Positions 10,264 through 22,400 of a stretch of DNA of 64,000 bases are shown here, piece by piece; the stretch's first letter is position 1; each line of letters starts with the position of its first letter. The notes under the pieces are model-generated. The model was not told the DNA's origin. It saw only the letters and a program-made list of their open reading frames with translations, and did not search any database. Source of the DNA: Trebouxia sp. TZW2008 (lineage: Eukaryota > Chlorophyta > Trebouxiophyceae > Trebouxiales > Trebouxiaceae); the NCBI GenBank assembly GCA_002118135.1, contig BDIU01000311.1, positions 62,001-126,000 on the forward strand, read 5' to 3'. The position numbers were made by a program, and so were the translations under genes.

Positions 10264-12594
10264 TCAAGCCTCAGAGCATATGTAGAAGAACGGGGCATCA
10301 GCAACATGGAACCCATTGAAGTTGACAGCTCCAGCAATGGAGTATGCTCCCATGTTGGGAAACACAATCCAGTCACCGTTCCTCAAGAAGGGCAGGGGAT
10401 GCTCTCTGACAATGGTGTCCAGTCCATCACAAGTGGGACCAAACAGTGTAGACCTGCATGATCAAGCCTTGTGTTGATAGTTTGCATTGGCAACGTGCTG
10501 AATATGCATGGGAAACCCCTGACCGCATTCCCTATGCCAGATTCAATCCAGCTGTGCACAAGTCAACTTGGCATTGCAAAGATGCACAGGAATGCAGGAC
10601 ATGAATTAACACTCGTCAAATCTTATCATTGTCCTGTGTACAATGCTGACGCTGCTGATGACTGCTTGCTGATGGTTGCTGCTGCTAATGCTGTTTGACT
10701 TGATGCATACAGAAAGAATTGAGATAACTTGCTCAAAGTGAAGTGTGCAGCCAGCTAACAGAGAAGCATATTATTGCTGTCAGGCTGCAGCAAGCATTGC
10801 CAGCACAAATTTGCAAGTTCCAACCTTGCTCGCATTTGTGCGCAACACCCACAAGGACAGCAGCAAAGTACTGAGCAAGGTCAATATGCTCTCACCTGAA
10901 CACTGTCTTGTCCTCTTCCTCCGGCATGTGGGGAAGGCTAGGGTCACGCAGCCAGCTGATGCTAGGGTTGGCATGGTCGTACACAATGCAGTTGAGGGAG
11001 CCGTAGATACCGTCACTGACGTAGTAGTCCATGACCTTGTTACCGCTGGTGTCCTTGCGCACTCTGGTTCCATAAATGTTCAGCAGCAGGCTGGCTGAAG
11101 CCTCAGCAAAGTATCTGCAGCAGTCAAATGACCAGTGTTGATAGCCTTAACAATGTGCACTAGAATAGAGCACTGGGCAAGTGCACTGCAATGACAGTGT
11201 GTGTGAAAATGTGCCCTTCAGCCATTGAGTTGAGCAGCCCAATTCCATTGACAAGCCAACTTCATGAAATCTTCAGTAGAACGATTTGCTCAAGGAGGCA
11301 CAGAGCAAGAAGCATGCAGGCAGAAACTGGAAGCATGCTGAGTCCTTGTGTTGCACTAAGCAGCAGCAATGCAAAAGGCACAGCAACTGACAGTGTCACT
11401 GCAAGTGCAGTCACGATTCATTGCACCCCGTTCAACAAACAAGCAGTTGGCATTAGCAATGACAATGATGACAGCTGAAACAGGTGTTGCTGTAAAGACT
11501 GACCTTCCAGGCTCAGCAATGACTCTGACATTGGCATTGGCTTCCCCAGAGAAGTACTCCTCAAGAGCAGAGTTGACAGCTGTTGGAACGCCACCAAGGT
11601 CAACATTGCCATCCTCATCAAAGTTGCCACCACAGAAACCACCGCCAATGTCCAGCAGAGTCATATTGAAGCCAAGTGCGCTGCCCATGTCAAACACCTT
11701 CCTGGCTAGCAAGATGGCGGCTGTGAAGGCGTGGGGGTTGGTTGCACCACTGCCAACATGAAAAGAGACACCAACTACACTGAGGCCAAGGTCCTTGGCT
11801 GTCCCTAGAAGGGCAAGGGCATCCACAGGGTCTGCGCCAAACTTGTTGCCAAGCTGGCATCTGGCTTGAGTGTCATCTGCTCGGATCCTAAGCACCAAGT
11901 TACAGGAGGGGTGCCACCGCGCCATCTTGTGGAGCTCTGATTCTGTGTCAAAGGTGGTCAGGCTGATGTCGTGAGCTGCAGCGTATCTGATCTGGCCAGG
12001 AGGCTTGCAGGGGTGAGCATAAATGATACGGTCTGGGCTGACTCCCAGGCTGGTGACTGCTCGAATTTCCTCCTGACTGGCACAGTCAAAGCCTGTGCCG
12101 AGCGCTGCCAGCACCCCCATGACGGCCGGGTTGGGGTGGCACTTGACAGCATAGAATGGCTGAACCCTCGGCATAGCCTGGCACCAAGCCTTGTGCAGTC
12201 GCACGACTGCTCCAAGATCGACGACGTAGAAGCTGTTCTCTAGGCTGTGCCGCAGAATGAGCTGCTGCGCATGCAGCTCAATTGAGGCTGCTGAGCCGCT
12301 TTCCACGAATGCTGTGTTGTGTGCTGCCATAACAGCAGCTGCTGCCCCCACTCCCTGGAAAAGTGGAGGAGGCTCGCCAATGGGTCCCTCCTGCTGAACC
12401 TTGTCTGGCCTTTCCACTGCGAAGAAGTTCTCCACGATGTCTGAGTCGCTGTCGCCGCTATCAGCCCCAGGTGAGGAGCTGATATACCAGCTGGCATAGT
12501 TCGGCATGCTATTTTCCTCTGCCCCAGGCTTGCCTTCAAACTTGCTATCGTGCCCAATGGGGAAGGAGGTGCTGCACTCCTCCATTGCCGACAT
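10264..12594 (-). CDS. ODC: Ornithine decarboxylase
   Basis: Three exons: 12594-11504, 11114-10896 and 10453-10264, giving 499 aa. PLP enzyme converting ornithine to putrescine, the entry to polyamines. The barrel domain has the PLP lysine in [11 protein letters not shown] (about residue 151), then [25 protein letters not shown] and the phosphate-binding EPGR. The last exon carries FGPTCDGLD with the catalytic cysteine (about residue 444) and ends in PFFYICSEA. Asp in CDGLD favours ODC over arginine or diaminopimelate decarboxylases. About 90 N-terminal residues are acidic and Ser-rich and extend beyond the core. The frame is open further upstream but has no ATG before 12594, so I start there. 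GACS-type serine/acid runs ([13 protein letters not shown]) could be regulatory. Confidence 0.93.
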
Positions 12595-13169
12595 GCTGAG
12601 GAGAGCTGCAGCCAGGAACAAGCCACAAACGCGAAACAGTGCGGGCAGCACAGCAAGGCTGGAACTTCTTGGAATCGCTGCCAGCACGGCACCCGTAACG
12701 GAAACTGGATAGTTAGTTACGTCAGGCGCTTCATTCGTCTTTACTGCAATTGGTTGGACCTAGCTCATTGACAGCTCATGTAAAATTACTCTCTCTCTCT
12801 CTCTCAGACAGAGACCTTTTTCCGAGGCAGGAGAGTGGATCGCATGCTCCGATCAGCACCTGAAACTCTGCATCATCTGATGCATGTCCTGTCAGGGTAA
12901 AGTCACGGGAAACGCCATGCATGAGATGAATGTCATGATGATACGGTCTGCAATAATCATCATGACTGCTGCTATGCAAGCAGCAATGGTTGCGCATGCC
13001 AAGCAGCCGGTCGTTGCGTAAGCACTGTCCAGCAGGCAACTTCACGCAGCACAACTTGCTTGTCATGCAAGGCACAGCAACTGTCGCATGTTATTTTGCA
13101 TATGTTGACAATGTTACTGTACATAATAACATCACAATGATTGTAAACCTACTAATTGGGCTGGCGTAG
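12595..13169. other. Upstream region of ornithine decarboxylase with (CT)n tract
   Basis: Contains a (CT)n run at about 12789-12805. Otherwise there is no supported coding content. It separates ornithine decarboxylase from the 3' end of RPN13 on the same strand. Confidence 0.5.
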
Positions 13170-16100
13170 CTACGACTGTTTACTCTGCTGTGCCTGCTCT
13201 TGCTCAGCATCAGCCTGGTTCTGGATGCTCTGCAAGAAGTCAGCTATCGAGAAGCCCTGCATTGAGATCAATCACCCGCGTTCATCAATAAATCTTGGAC
13301 AACATTGCTGCCAGCTTAGCGGCTTGACTTATCAGCACAGAACGCTGCAGGTCCTATCTGTGGCATCTGCACAATCGCAAGATACGCTACACTCACTCAA
13401 CTTCCACCATTACCCAGAAGCAGGCTGTGGCTCTGGTTCTGGCAGAGTGTGGAAGCTGAGCGAGGAAAGCAAATTTGCGCCTGTCAGATCTGCCGTACAT
13501 TGTGTTTGGGCTGTATGTGCTGCAGTTACATACCATGATGACAGCCCATCTACTTGCGCAGCTAGATTTCCACACAAGACACAAATCAGGCTCTGCAACT
13601 GGTGATGCTTTTGTTATGCGGCTTTGGCTTGTGTAATGCATTCATGCATTGCATCGGGGCCTCAACATCTAATCTTGCATGGTCCAAGTTTCAGCTGCTT
13701 CAAACAAGCAGGTGGAGTGCTTACCAAGAACTTGAGGCCAAAGGCGGACACATCTAGCTGGCCAGTCTGAAGCGCATTGCTGAAGATATCCAGTTGATGC
13801 CGCCACTGCATTTGACAACAGCGCCATCAGGTTTGCTGCAAAGGGGTTATGTGAGTCAAGGTTGATTGCCCACACAAGATTCAATGGTTGCAGCAACATA
13901 GCTTTGCAAAGGACCCTGATGCCTTTGCGCACAAATGTATGCAGAAAAAGCTATGAAAGGTGCATTGTGCAACCTGCTTCAGATGCAGCTTTGCAGCATT
14001 GTTGCCGAGGTAGCAGCTACTGTTTCACCTGGCTGCAGTGTGCTAAGCATCAAATCACTAACAGCATGACTAGCAGCATCTACAGCAGGCAAGTACAAGC
14101 CGTCCAAACCCTAGGCAGGTTAAGTGGGCAAGGGGTACCTGGGAGGAGGTGGCCACAGCCAGCAGGCCCTCCATGTGACGATGCTCCTCTGGTAAGTGCG
14201 GTGCCAGATGCTCTAGCATGCCAGGCTCCTGAAGAAAAAGAAGAAGGTCAAAACAGGTAGAAGAGGAGCAGTTGAAATGAAACAAAATGATCTGGCTCAT
14301 GGACTGTGGCTTCTCAAGAGGCCATATGTAAAACGACTGCCAAGTTATAGCTTCTATGAGTTGTTTGGGCTTGCAAGTCAACACACATGCAGCTGCTGCA
14401 GCTGTCCTGCTAGAAGACATCCAGCATATGACACATCCTGACATGAGCTTACGCCAGACCTGCCTTCCTGCTTGCAAGCTAGCAGGGGAAGGGTGCTGCT
14501 CAAGCTTGAATGCAGTGTGTGGACAGTGGCACAACAGCACAAGTTGTCCCTGCCCTTCATGTCAAGTCTTAAACGCTATGACAAGGTTCAGACCTTACAT
14601 GCAGCCGTGAAATGTGGTTCAGACAACCACGTTTCTTTGACGTACCTGAAGGAGAGGGATGATGACTTCAGGCTTGAGCACTTCAGCAAGGGAGGGCCCA
14701 GATGCTCGTGCCATTTGAGCCAAGGCTGCTGCCGCCTGCTGCTCCCTCTCAAAATTTCCACCTGATCCAGAAGCGGGCACGCCAATGTTCCTGCAGCCAA
14801 CAATGTTTGTAAGTATGCAAAATTCTGAAGACGCAGAGTGCAGCATCTACAAACTTGTGCCATATGAGCCAAGACTGCTCCTTCTGCCTGCACCTGCCCG
14901 GACCAGAAGCTGCAACCACAATGTTCCTGCATAGAAGTGTCTGGAAGAGCACAGCATTCTAGCAACGCAAAGTGCACAAGGCAACATCTTGCATGCCCAA
15001 GGCAATGTGATTGAAGTGTAGATGACCTGCACCTGCCAAAATGAGTTACAGCTTCTGCTGATATACTGTTCACATTTCTAGCAGGATATGAGTACAGCGG
15101 GTTGTGCATTTTGTCTCAATTCAGGCATCCAAGTTCATGTGGCAACAAGGCAGAATCACAGTTTGTTGCCGAATGAAAGTTGCAAATCTGATTTGACAAC
15201 CGCGCAGCGCAGCACAATGGGCTCAGGAACATGCAGCAATCAAGCCAAAATGAGACAAAACTAGGTGTACAATTGTCATCTCATTATTGTTATTGATTTG
15301 AGACTGAAGACAAGCTTCCCAAGTCTTCAAGCAAGGTCCAGTCCAAGTGAGGCCAAGCAAGGCATCCCTCACAAGACCCGTTCGCAAGGCTGCACACCTC
15401 AAGCATTTTCGGCATAGGTGCAGCAATAGACAACTCACAGCTGACCACAGACTTGAAGCAGGCTTCAAAACCTTTTGAAACAGCCTTCAGCCAGAGCAAG
15501 CTCTAGAGACCCTACTCAAGATAGGACAGCTACGGCTGATGCCCAAGCAGACATTTCTACTTGCCATAGTCAGTTGCGCTGTGGCAAAATGAAGAGCACA
15601 AGCAAACACACTTGCAAAGCCTACAATCTCAAGACCAGGAGGCAGGCATGACACAGACCATGACGGCAGTCATGATGCTGAATCTGGGCAGATAGCCAAG
15701 GCACTTCAAAAAATTAGAAGGCAAGCATGCCACAAGCAGACAGTCACCTAAGGACAGAGGCTAGATCAGCTGCTGTGATGGCTCCAGGCTGTGAGCGTGG
15801 GGCCTGCTGGGACTGTCCTGAGCCTGAAATTAGCGGCCCTCCACTCACCCCACTGCACACATCACACTGTTGGGATGAAACGTATGCACATGAGCTGAGG
15901 GAGAAGAGTTGCAAGTATAGCCAGATTCATTGCTTGTAAGACAAGCAGCTGTTTCCAAGCAGAATGTGCCATGCTATAAGCTCTCTGAATGTCACACCCA
16001 GAAATAAGGAGTACCCCAAGATTGCATTAGAAGCTTTTGGTCTACATACGTGATAGGCGCCGCTGCAAGCAATTGGACCTACTGTTACGAAGGATGAGGA

Positions 16101-19100
16101 CAGCCTCAATGCAGGCTGACTCTATGAGGCTGTGCAGTTGCCAGGTGAACAGGGCATCTGATCATGGACATCTAGACTGCCACAGGATTCTCCTCAGCAC
16201 ACACAGTAGACGCAGAACAGATTTTGTGCCCAAGCTGCTGAAGATCAGAGCAATCATTGGTTTGCATGCTGTTTCAGAGCCATTGTTGCAGAGAAGTCGG
16301 CAGGGGTTTCTCCCGCGGTGCCAGTGAGAGCCCTGTAAGCCATCTTAGGAAATGGCACTGCTCTTGAGCTATCATAAGTGATGAGTTGTGTGTCATTAGT
16401 TCGACAGCTTTTACTGTAATGCCTGTTCACTGAAAGGGTCGTAAGCAATTTTCTCACCACAAAACTTTGCAGACTGCTGTCAGCAACATTGATGCAAGGC
16501 GGATGCAGGCGTACTGCTGAGAGCACCTGTTTTGCTTGCCCTCCAAGCTCATTGCATTAGCAAATCCAGGTGAGTCATACTCTGGTGGACACAGTGGGAT
16601 TTGCACGGAGCGTCCAACCTTGTGTGACATGCTGTTGGCAGAGAGCACCAACTACTTGGGGGCTGCCAGATCTTGCTTGCATCTGACCATATAGGACGCA
16701 TGACACTCTTGACTTGTGCTTTTTGCAGGTCTAGCTAGCGGCAGGAAATGCAAGCAGCGTGACAGGCACTCTTCAGATCATGATCTCTGCAGTGGTGTCT
16801 GAGTCACTGCAGGAAAGATGCAGTGACCCAATCCAAACCCTCAGAGAGCAGGCCTGCTGGTCACCCAAGGGTGAGCAGCATTACCAAATGCCAAGGTGCA
16901 TGATCCCTCCAACGACTCAAAGTACGTTCACCACAGCACAACAGAAAAGCAAGTGATCCGCCGTATGCTGTACACAGGCACAGTACTTCCAGGTGTAGAA
17001 TTTACTAGACAGCATGGTGAGCTCACTTGCATGCGCTCCTCGGTAGCCATGAGAGGCATGCTGGCAGGGCAATGCAAGGCTGGCACATGCTGTACAAGCG
17101 CAGCAGCATAGCTGTACAGGCAGAGCAAGCAATTGCAAAAGGGCAAGTGAGGGCCACTGTGCTTATGACCAAGAATCCATCTGATGCTCAGCTGCAGATT
17201 GAGCACAGTTCCAAGCAGGGTAAACTTTGCTTGCTCTCACACAGAATGACCGTGAGCGTGAAAACATTGCCAGATCATGCAACCTTTCTTGCAAAAGCGA
17301 CAAGTGCCCATGCAACTGACTGCAACATCTGGGACTGTAATAAACAAGATTTAGGGAGCCAGAAACAGCTGCAAAAAGTTTGAAGCGCAGCACAAGGGCG
17401 TGACATGCCACCATTGCCTGCTTTATATGCTTGTGTATGCAGGGTGGGAGTGGGTCAAAGACATGTCACAGCTCAACTTCTGGAATGCCAGACGCTGAGC
17501 AGGACATCGGCAGGGCTGCTTTATCGGCAGGGCTGCTCTATCAGCATGGCTGACATCTGACGTGGCTTGCCTGCAGACCATGATGTAACCCCATGATATA
17601 CAGGCTAGCTATGCCAGATGCCAATCATGGTAATGCAGAGAAGTGCCAACACTTCCCCTCTGGAGTTGCTGCAATGACTTGCTGCAGCCGTGTGAATATC
17701 GGTACTTTCAGCATGTGCCTGCTGCGACTACAATGTGCTGCTACAACGTTCCAGAGATGTAGCCTTGGCAAGTACAAAGTGTGTAAGTATACCTGAGCAT
17801 GCGAGCCAGGTCAGCAGCTGTGATGCCGCCTGACCGGGCTTCTGCTCCTGCTCCTTGAGTCTGGTTCCTGCAGACACAGCGCCGAGGTCAATGCACAACC
17901 AAGGCCATGCTACAGTGGCATCAATGATATACCTTTGAGCTTGCCTGCACATGTCAGACAATAAAGAGCATGCTTCTTCTTTCTTGTCTGTGTGCGTGAC
18001 AACATTTGATATGCTCTGGCTGGCGTGCACGCAAATATTTCGGGGAGCACATAGGCAAGCAAGTGTCCCAGGCCATAAAAGATTTGCCTTTCTTCAAACG
18101 CTCAGTGTGAATATGTGTGTCACACACTTAGACAAGTAACAGTGTGTATCTCCCTGACATCTGTGCACAGTGTCATTGCAGGCATCAATGACAAGACTTG
18201 TGCATGCATCTTGCTGTTGCTTCCATGCAGTTGCAGCAGCGGCGACTACACATAATTTGACATATGAAGGGGACGCCAACAGCTTACACTGCAGTGCTCT
18301 AAGTGCTTAGATTGGAAGTGCTGATGCTGTGCACCCTAGGCACTCAGAACGACATCAACAGCTATGCAGGTCATCCTTGATGAACATAGATTCTCAGTCA
18401 GCACACCTGGAGGCTTGCAACAAGGCATCTACAGCACCTGCCTCGGCATCATCGTCCTGCTCCACCTCACTTGCTTCATCAGCCTCGCCTGCAGAAACAC
18501 TTCGCAACATGCTTGCATGTGACAAACTCAGAACGGTTGCTTGGCATCAGTACGATCTAGCTCAGCTTGACGCACCAAGATTTGTGCTCAGCACTTGATT
18601 GATTTGCTCTGTCAGCTGAGCGTCACCATCCTGCTTTGGCTCTTGCATCCTGAAAAAGGTGGTGATATCAGCATTTTGAAGAAGTCAAATGTGCAGACAC
18701 AAGGAAGAGCATGACCGCACCAGAAGAATAGTGCTCTTGCTTTGTCTGATGGAAAGTCCAAGGTGTATATGCGCGAGCTTGGACCTGCATTTCCCACCTG
18801 CGATTGATCAGAGTCGCCGCAGTTGCAAAAAGTGAGAACCTAAATTGCAGTCACCAGAACAGAGTTACCTTGTTGAAATTGGCCTCTCCTGGGAAAATGA
18901 TGACATCGTGCTCGGCCTCGTTCACCGTTGTGGTAGGGTCAGTACGCTCGTACCACCGAAAATGCAGCAGGCCGTCGTCTGCCTGCTTGCACAGCCGTGT
19001 CAGGTTGCCGCAAAAACAGAGCGGTAGCTGCGGCGCGATGACTGCGTCAGTACCTGTATCAACCGTACAAGTCCTTTGCGTTGATCTGCTTTGAGGGTGT

Positions 19101-19161
19101 TGTTTTGTGCTCTCATCAAGCCTGCCCTAAATTGCACCAAGGTGTCCTCTGAACTCGTCAT
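13170..19161 (-). CDS. RPN13: 26S proteasome ubiquitin receptor RPN13 (ADRM1)
   Basis: Eleven exons: 19161-19054, 18982-18869, 18797-18721, 18649-18576, 18488-18407, 17867-17793, 15852-15748, 14790-14646, 14228-14139, 13805-13725 and 13256-13170, giving 345 aa. Residues 1-115 form the PRU ubiquitin-binding domain (VQFRAGLMRA, KGLVRLIQ, DDGLLHFRWYERT, DVIIFPGEANF, LFFWMQEPK). An acidic linker follows (EVEQDDDAEAGAVDALLQ). The C-terminal DEUBAD region (LAEVLKPEVIIPLLQ, HLAPHLPEEH, FSNALQTGQLDV) should bind and activate the deubiquitinase UCH37. Exons 6 and 7 each encode an ITAADLA(R/S)(M/V)LR motif and share phase, so they look like an exon duplication. A decayed copy of exon 8 lies just upstream of it. 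Transcription starts from the promoter shared with D2HGDH. Confidence 0.93.
14846..14946 (-). repeat. Decayed copy of RPN13 exon 8
   Basis: On the minus strand this segment matches the acceptor and first two thirds of exon 8 (14790-14700). It keeps the tgcaggaacattg start, the cttctgg stretch, the ggagca word and the cttggctca-atggcac stretch. It has small deletions and stops, and no conserved donor. It lies 56 bases upstream of the real exon. Confidence 0.8.
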
Positions 19162-19411
19162 TTCAAGGGATATATACCCAGCTCTGGTATATGCACCGAT
19201 TGCCGAAGAAAAACTCTCTCTGCTTTGCTGAGCGACTTGAAGCGTTTCCGCTGATAAGCCGAAGCATGCTGGCGTTTCACGTTTGCGTTTGAAAGCGTTT
19301 CGTTGTTGCCGGAAAAACGGTCCCTCGGCGTGTGGTCGCCCTTCAGCCTCTGTCAAAATGGGCATGCCAACACTGTTACTTTGATCAAACCGGGCAAAGC
19401 AGCAGTGCCGC
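19162..19411. promoter_or_regulatory. Bidirectional promoter between RPN13 and D2HGDH
   Basis: Only 250 bases separate the two divergent start codons. The segment and flanking first exons are CpG-rich compared with gene bodies. No TATA box is obvious at a fixed distance from either ATG. Confidence 0.65.
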
Positions 19412-22400
19412 ATGCTGGCCATAAGGGCTCGCATCCCGTCTGCATGCCTACAGGCAATAGCTAGCAGGCTTAGCCGGGGTGCACAGACTGCTGCAGCAAT
19501 CAGCAGAAGCGACGAATATGCAGCTATCTCAGATCGTGACATCGCATATTTTCAGAGCGTCTTGGGGGACCGAAGCGTCGTCACTGACCCGGATGCTTTG
19601 CAGCCCCTCAACAGGTCAGCCTGCCTCTGCTGCAAAGAAATCGCACCTGTACGTGCGACCACAGCAACACGAGCTGTAACCTTGATATTGCAGGGACTGG
19701 ATGGGCAAGTATGAAGGCAAAAGTCGCGTGGCTTTGAAGCCTCACAGCACTGAGCAAGTATCACAAATCTTGAAATACTGCAATGACCAGCAGTTGGCAG
19801 TGGTGCCCCAGGCAAGCAATGCCACCCTGCTGATGCATGTTGAGCTGCACAGCCTGCTCTGCTGACAAGCGGAACCAGCGCTGCACCTGCTAGAGGGCTC
19901 CTTTTTGCAATGCAGTACGAACCACAATGTGCAAACATGTGCATCATGCAGGGAGGAAACACAGGCTTGGTTGGTGGCAGTGTGCCTTTGTTTGATGAGA
20001 TTGTACTGTCCACGGGAGGCATGAACAAGGTCCTGTCGTTTGATCCCGTAAGTGTCAGGTGACTGGCACTGACTTGCTGCACCATATCGACCGTCATCCT
20101 TGCCCTTGAACTCATGGCTGAATTGTGTTTGCCACATGTCCACTAAGCTCATCACCTTGCATGGCATGCATGCAATGTTATGTAAGTACTGTCTACAGCA
20201 CAAGTGCTGGCAATGCCCTCCTGTCAAGCATTACTGTCAAACAGAACTCAGCGGCAGCAGCTATATTGCAACTCTGCTCTTTGCGGATTGCAAAGGCTGT
20301 AACATGCAGATCTGCACTTCATCCAAGTGGACGATACCATAACACAGCAAGGGTGTAAAGTGCATTCGCTATGTTTGCAGATCCTGGGTGTGTTGACATG
20401 CCAAGCTGGCTGTGTGCTAGAGCAGCTTGACAACTATGTGGCAGAGCAGGGCCATACCATGCCATTGGACCTAGGGGCTAAGGGCAGTTGCCAGATTGGC
20501 GGCAATGTTTCCACCAATGCAGGTCAGCACTCGGAATCCCATCGACAATCATACTTGAGGTTTTTAGAGCAGAGTAACCTACTCATGACCATCTCCCATA
20601 ATTTGAGCAATCATGACAAACACAACAACAGAAGTGGTGACAATGATTCGTCATGCGTCCAAAGGCAGAAGTGCTATGTGTGTGGGGTCAAAGTCCTGTC
20701 TTGCCTGACCAGCTGGTTTTGGCATACTGCATGCAATGCTGTGGAAAATGCTGCTGCTGCTGCTGCTGTCGCTGTCAGCAACTGGCCAGGATGCTTCTTC
20801 AATTTTGCACATAATGTACCTGCTGTTTCATCAGCAGGCGATCAAAATACATAGCTGTTGACTACAGGTGGGCTGAGGTACTTGAGGTACGGGTCCATGC
20901 ATGGCAATGTAACTGGCTTGGAGGTGGTTTTGGCAGATGGCACAACCTTGGACCTCATGTCAACCCTGCGCAAAGACAACACTGGGTGAGTTCTGAGCTA
21001 TACGTAAATATGACTGGGTTGCGGCACCAATGCATGGCATCAGTAGCATATGCAGTCAACAGACTGTAGTAGCAACTTGAGCTTTTGGGCTGCTCGTGTG
21101 GGCGCATATGGGCATGTTTGGCAGTCTGTGCCTACAACTTGTCACCATACCTGCCCTGTAACATTGATGAAGTAAGATGATTGCTTTTCTCATGGTCTGT
21201 TATGATGCTTTAGGTGATCTGCGCCTGACAATATGCAGCTGTCCTGCGTTTCAGCCTTACATCGTCGAGGTCAATGGTACATGTTTTCTGCATTGTCAGA
21301 TGTGTACTCTGTCCAGAGATGCTGCAATCTCTTTCCATAACACGTCACCATCTGCTCAGCGCCTGAATGCGTTGCGATGCAGGTATGACATGAAACAGCT
21401 GTTCATTGGTGGGGAGGGCACTTTAGGCGTCATCACCAAAGTAGCCCTCCAGTGCCCAGTCAAGCCCTCATCAGTGCAAGTGACATATCTTGCAGGTGAG
21501 CACATGTCCTTGTGCAGAATCAGGACCCTTTGCAAGCTCCCTAGCCTTCATCAAGTTGTTGCCCATAGGAGGCTTAGATGGCGTGGTCACACAGTGCGAA
21601 TGTCACTGGACAGACTGCCTCATCAGTGTATCTTTGGGCAGTTATCAGGCACTCAGGCCAAGGGTAAACCCAGATATACTTGGCAGTCAGCTGTGTACAA
21701 GAACCTCTCTGTCCTTCATGTCCAACATAATTGGTTTATGTCAGCACATGATCGAACTGGTTGCATACAGTTGATTGCTGCTGTACCTACCTACCTGGGC
21801 ATGCTGACCCTGCCTAGCCCACGTTTACAACGCATGAATAATGAGAATGACTGGTCACTGTCAAAGCAGAAAACGGGCTCTTCAAGAACAATGGCCCATG
21901 CACGATGCATGTTGCAGCTGTTGCATGCTCAGATTCTCTTTGTGGGGAAGCAGACCACTGCAAGAACACCCTCATGTTGTGCTGCTGCACAACAGGTGTG
22001 ATTTGATTCGTCATGGCATGAAGCTTGTCTGATCTACACGGTTTTACATGTTGCAAGTTTCATGTCCCAGCAATTACAGCAGTGACATCTTTGGAGGATC
22101 AAGTCCAAACTGATCGCATGCTGTTGACATTGTACAAGGCTGCTGTGAAGTTTGTCTTATACAAATGTTCCAGCAGCTTGCTTTGCCACTAAGAACATGT
22201 TGTGTGACTGTGCTTGCAGTGCCTAGCTTTCAGCATGCACAGAAGATATTCCAGAAGGCCAAACAGCACTTAGGCGAAATCTTGTCAGCCTTTGAATTTC
22301 TGGATCACCACGCCCTTATCATGACGCTGAAGAACCTGCCAAGTATCAAGAATCCTTTGCCAGACACACAGGTGATGCTGTTATTGATTGGTATTGCTGT

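Noticed and set aside
11369..12771. Several long open frames on the plus strand across the ornithine decarboxylase gene
   Set aside because: They are complements of strongly biased coding sequence; the minus strand carries all ODC motifs.
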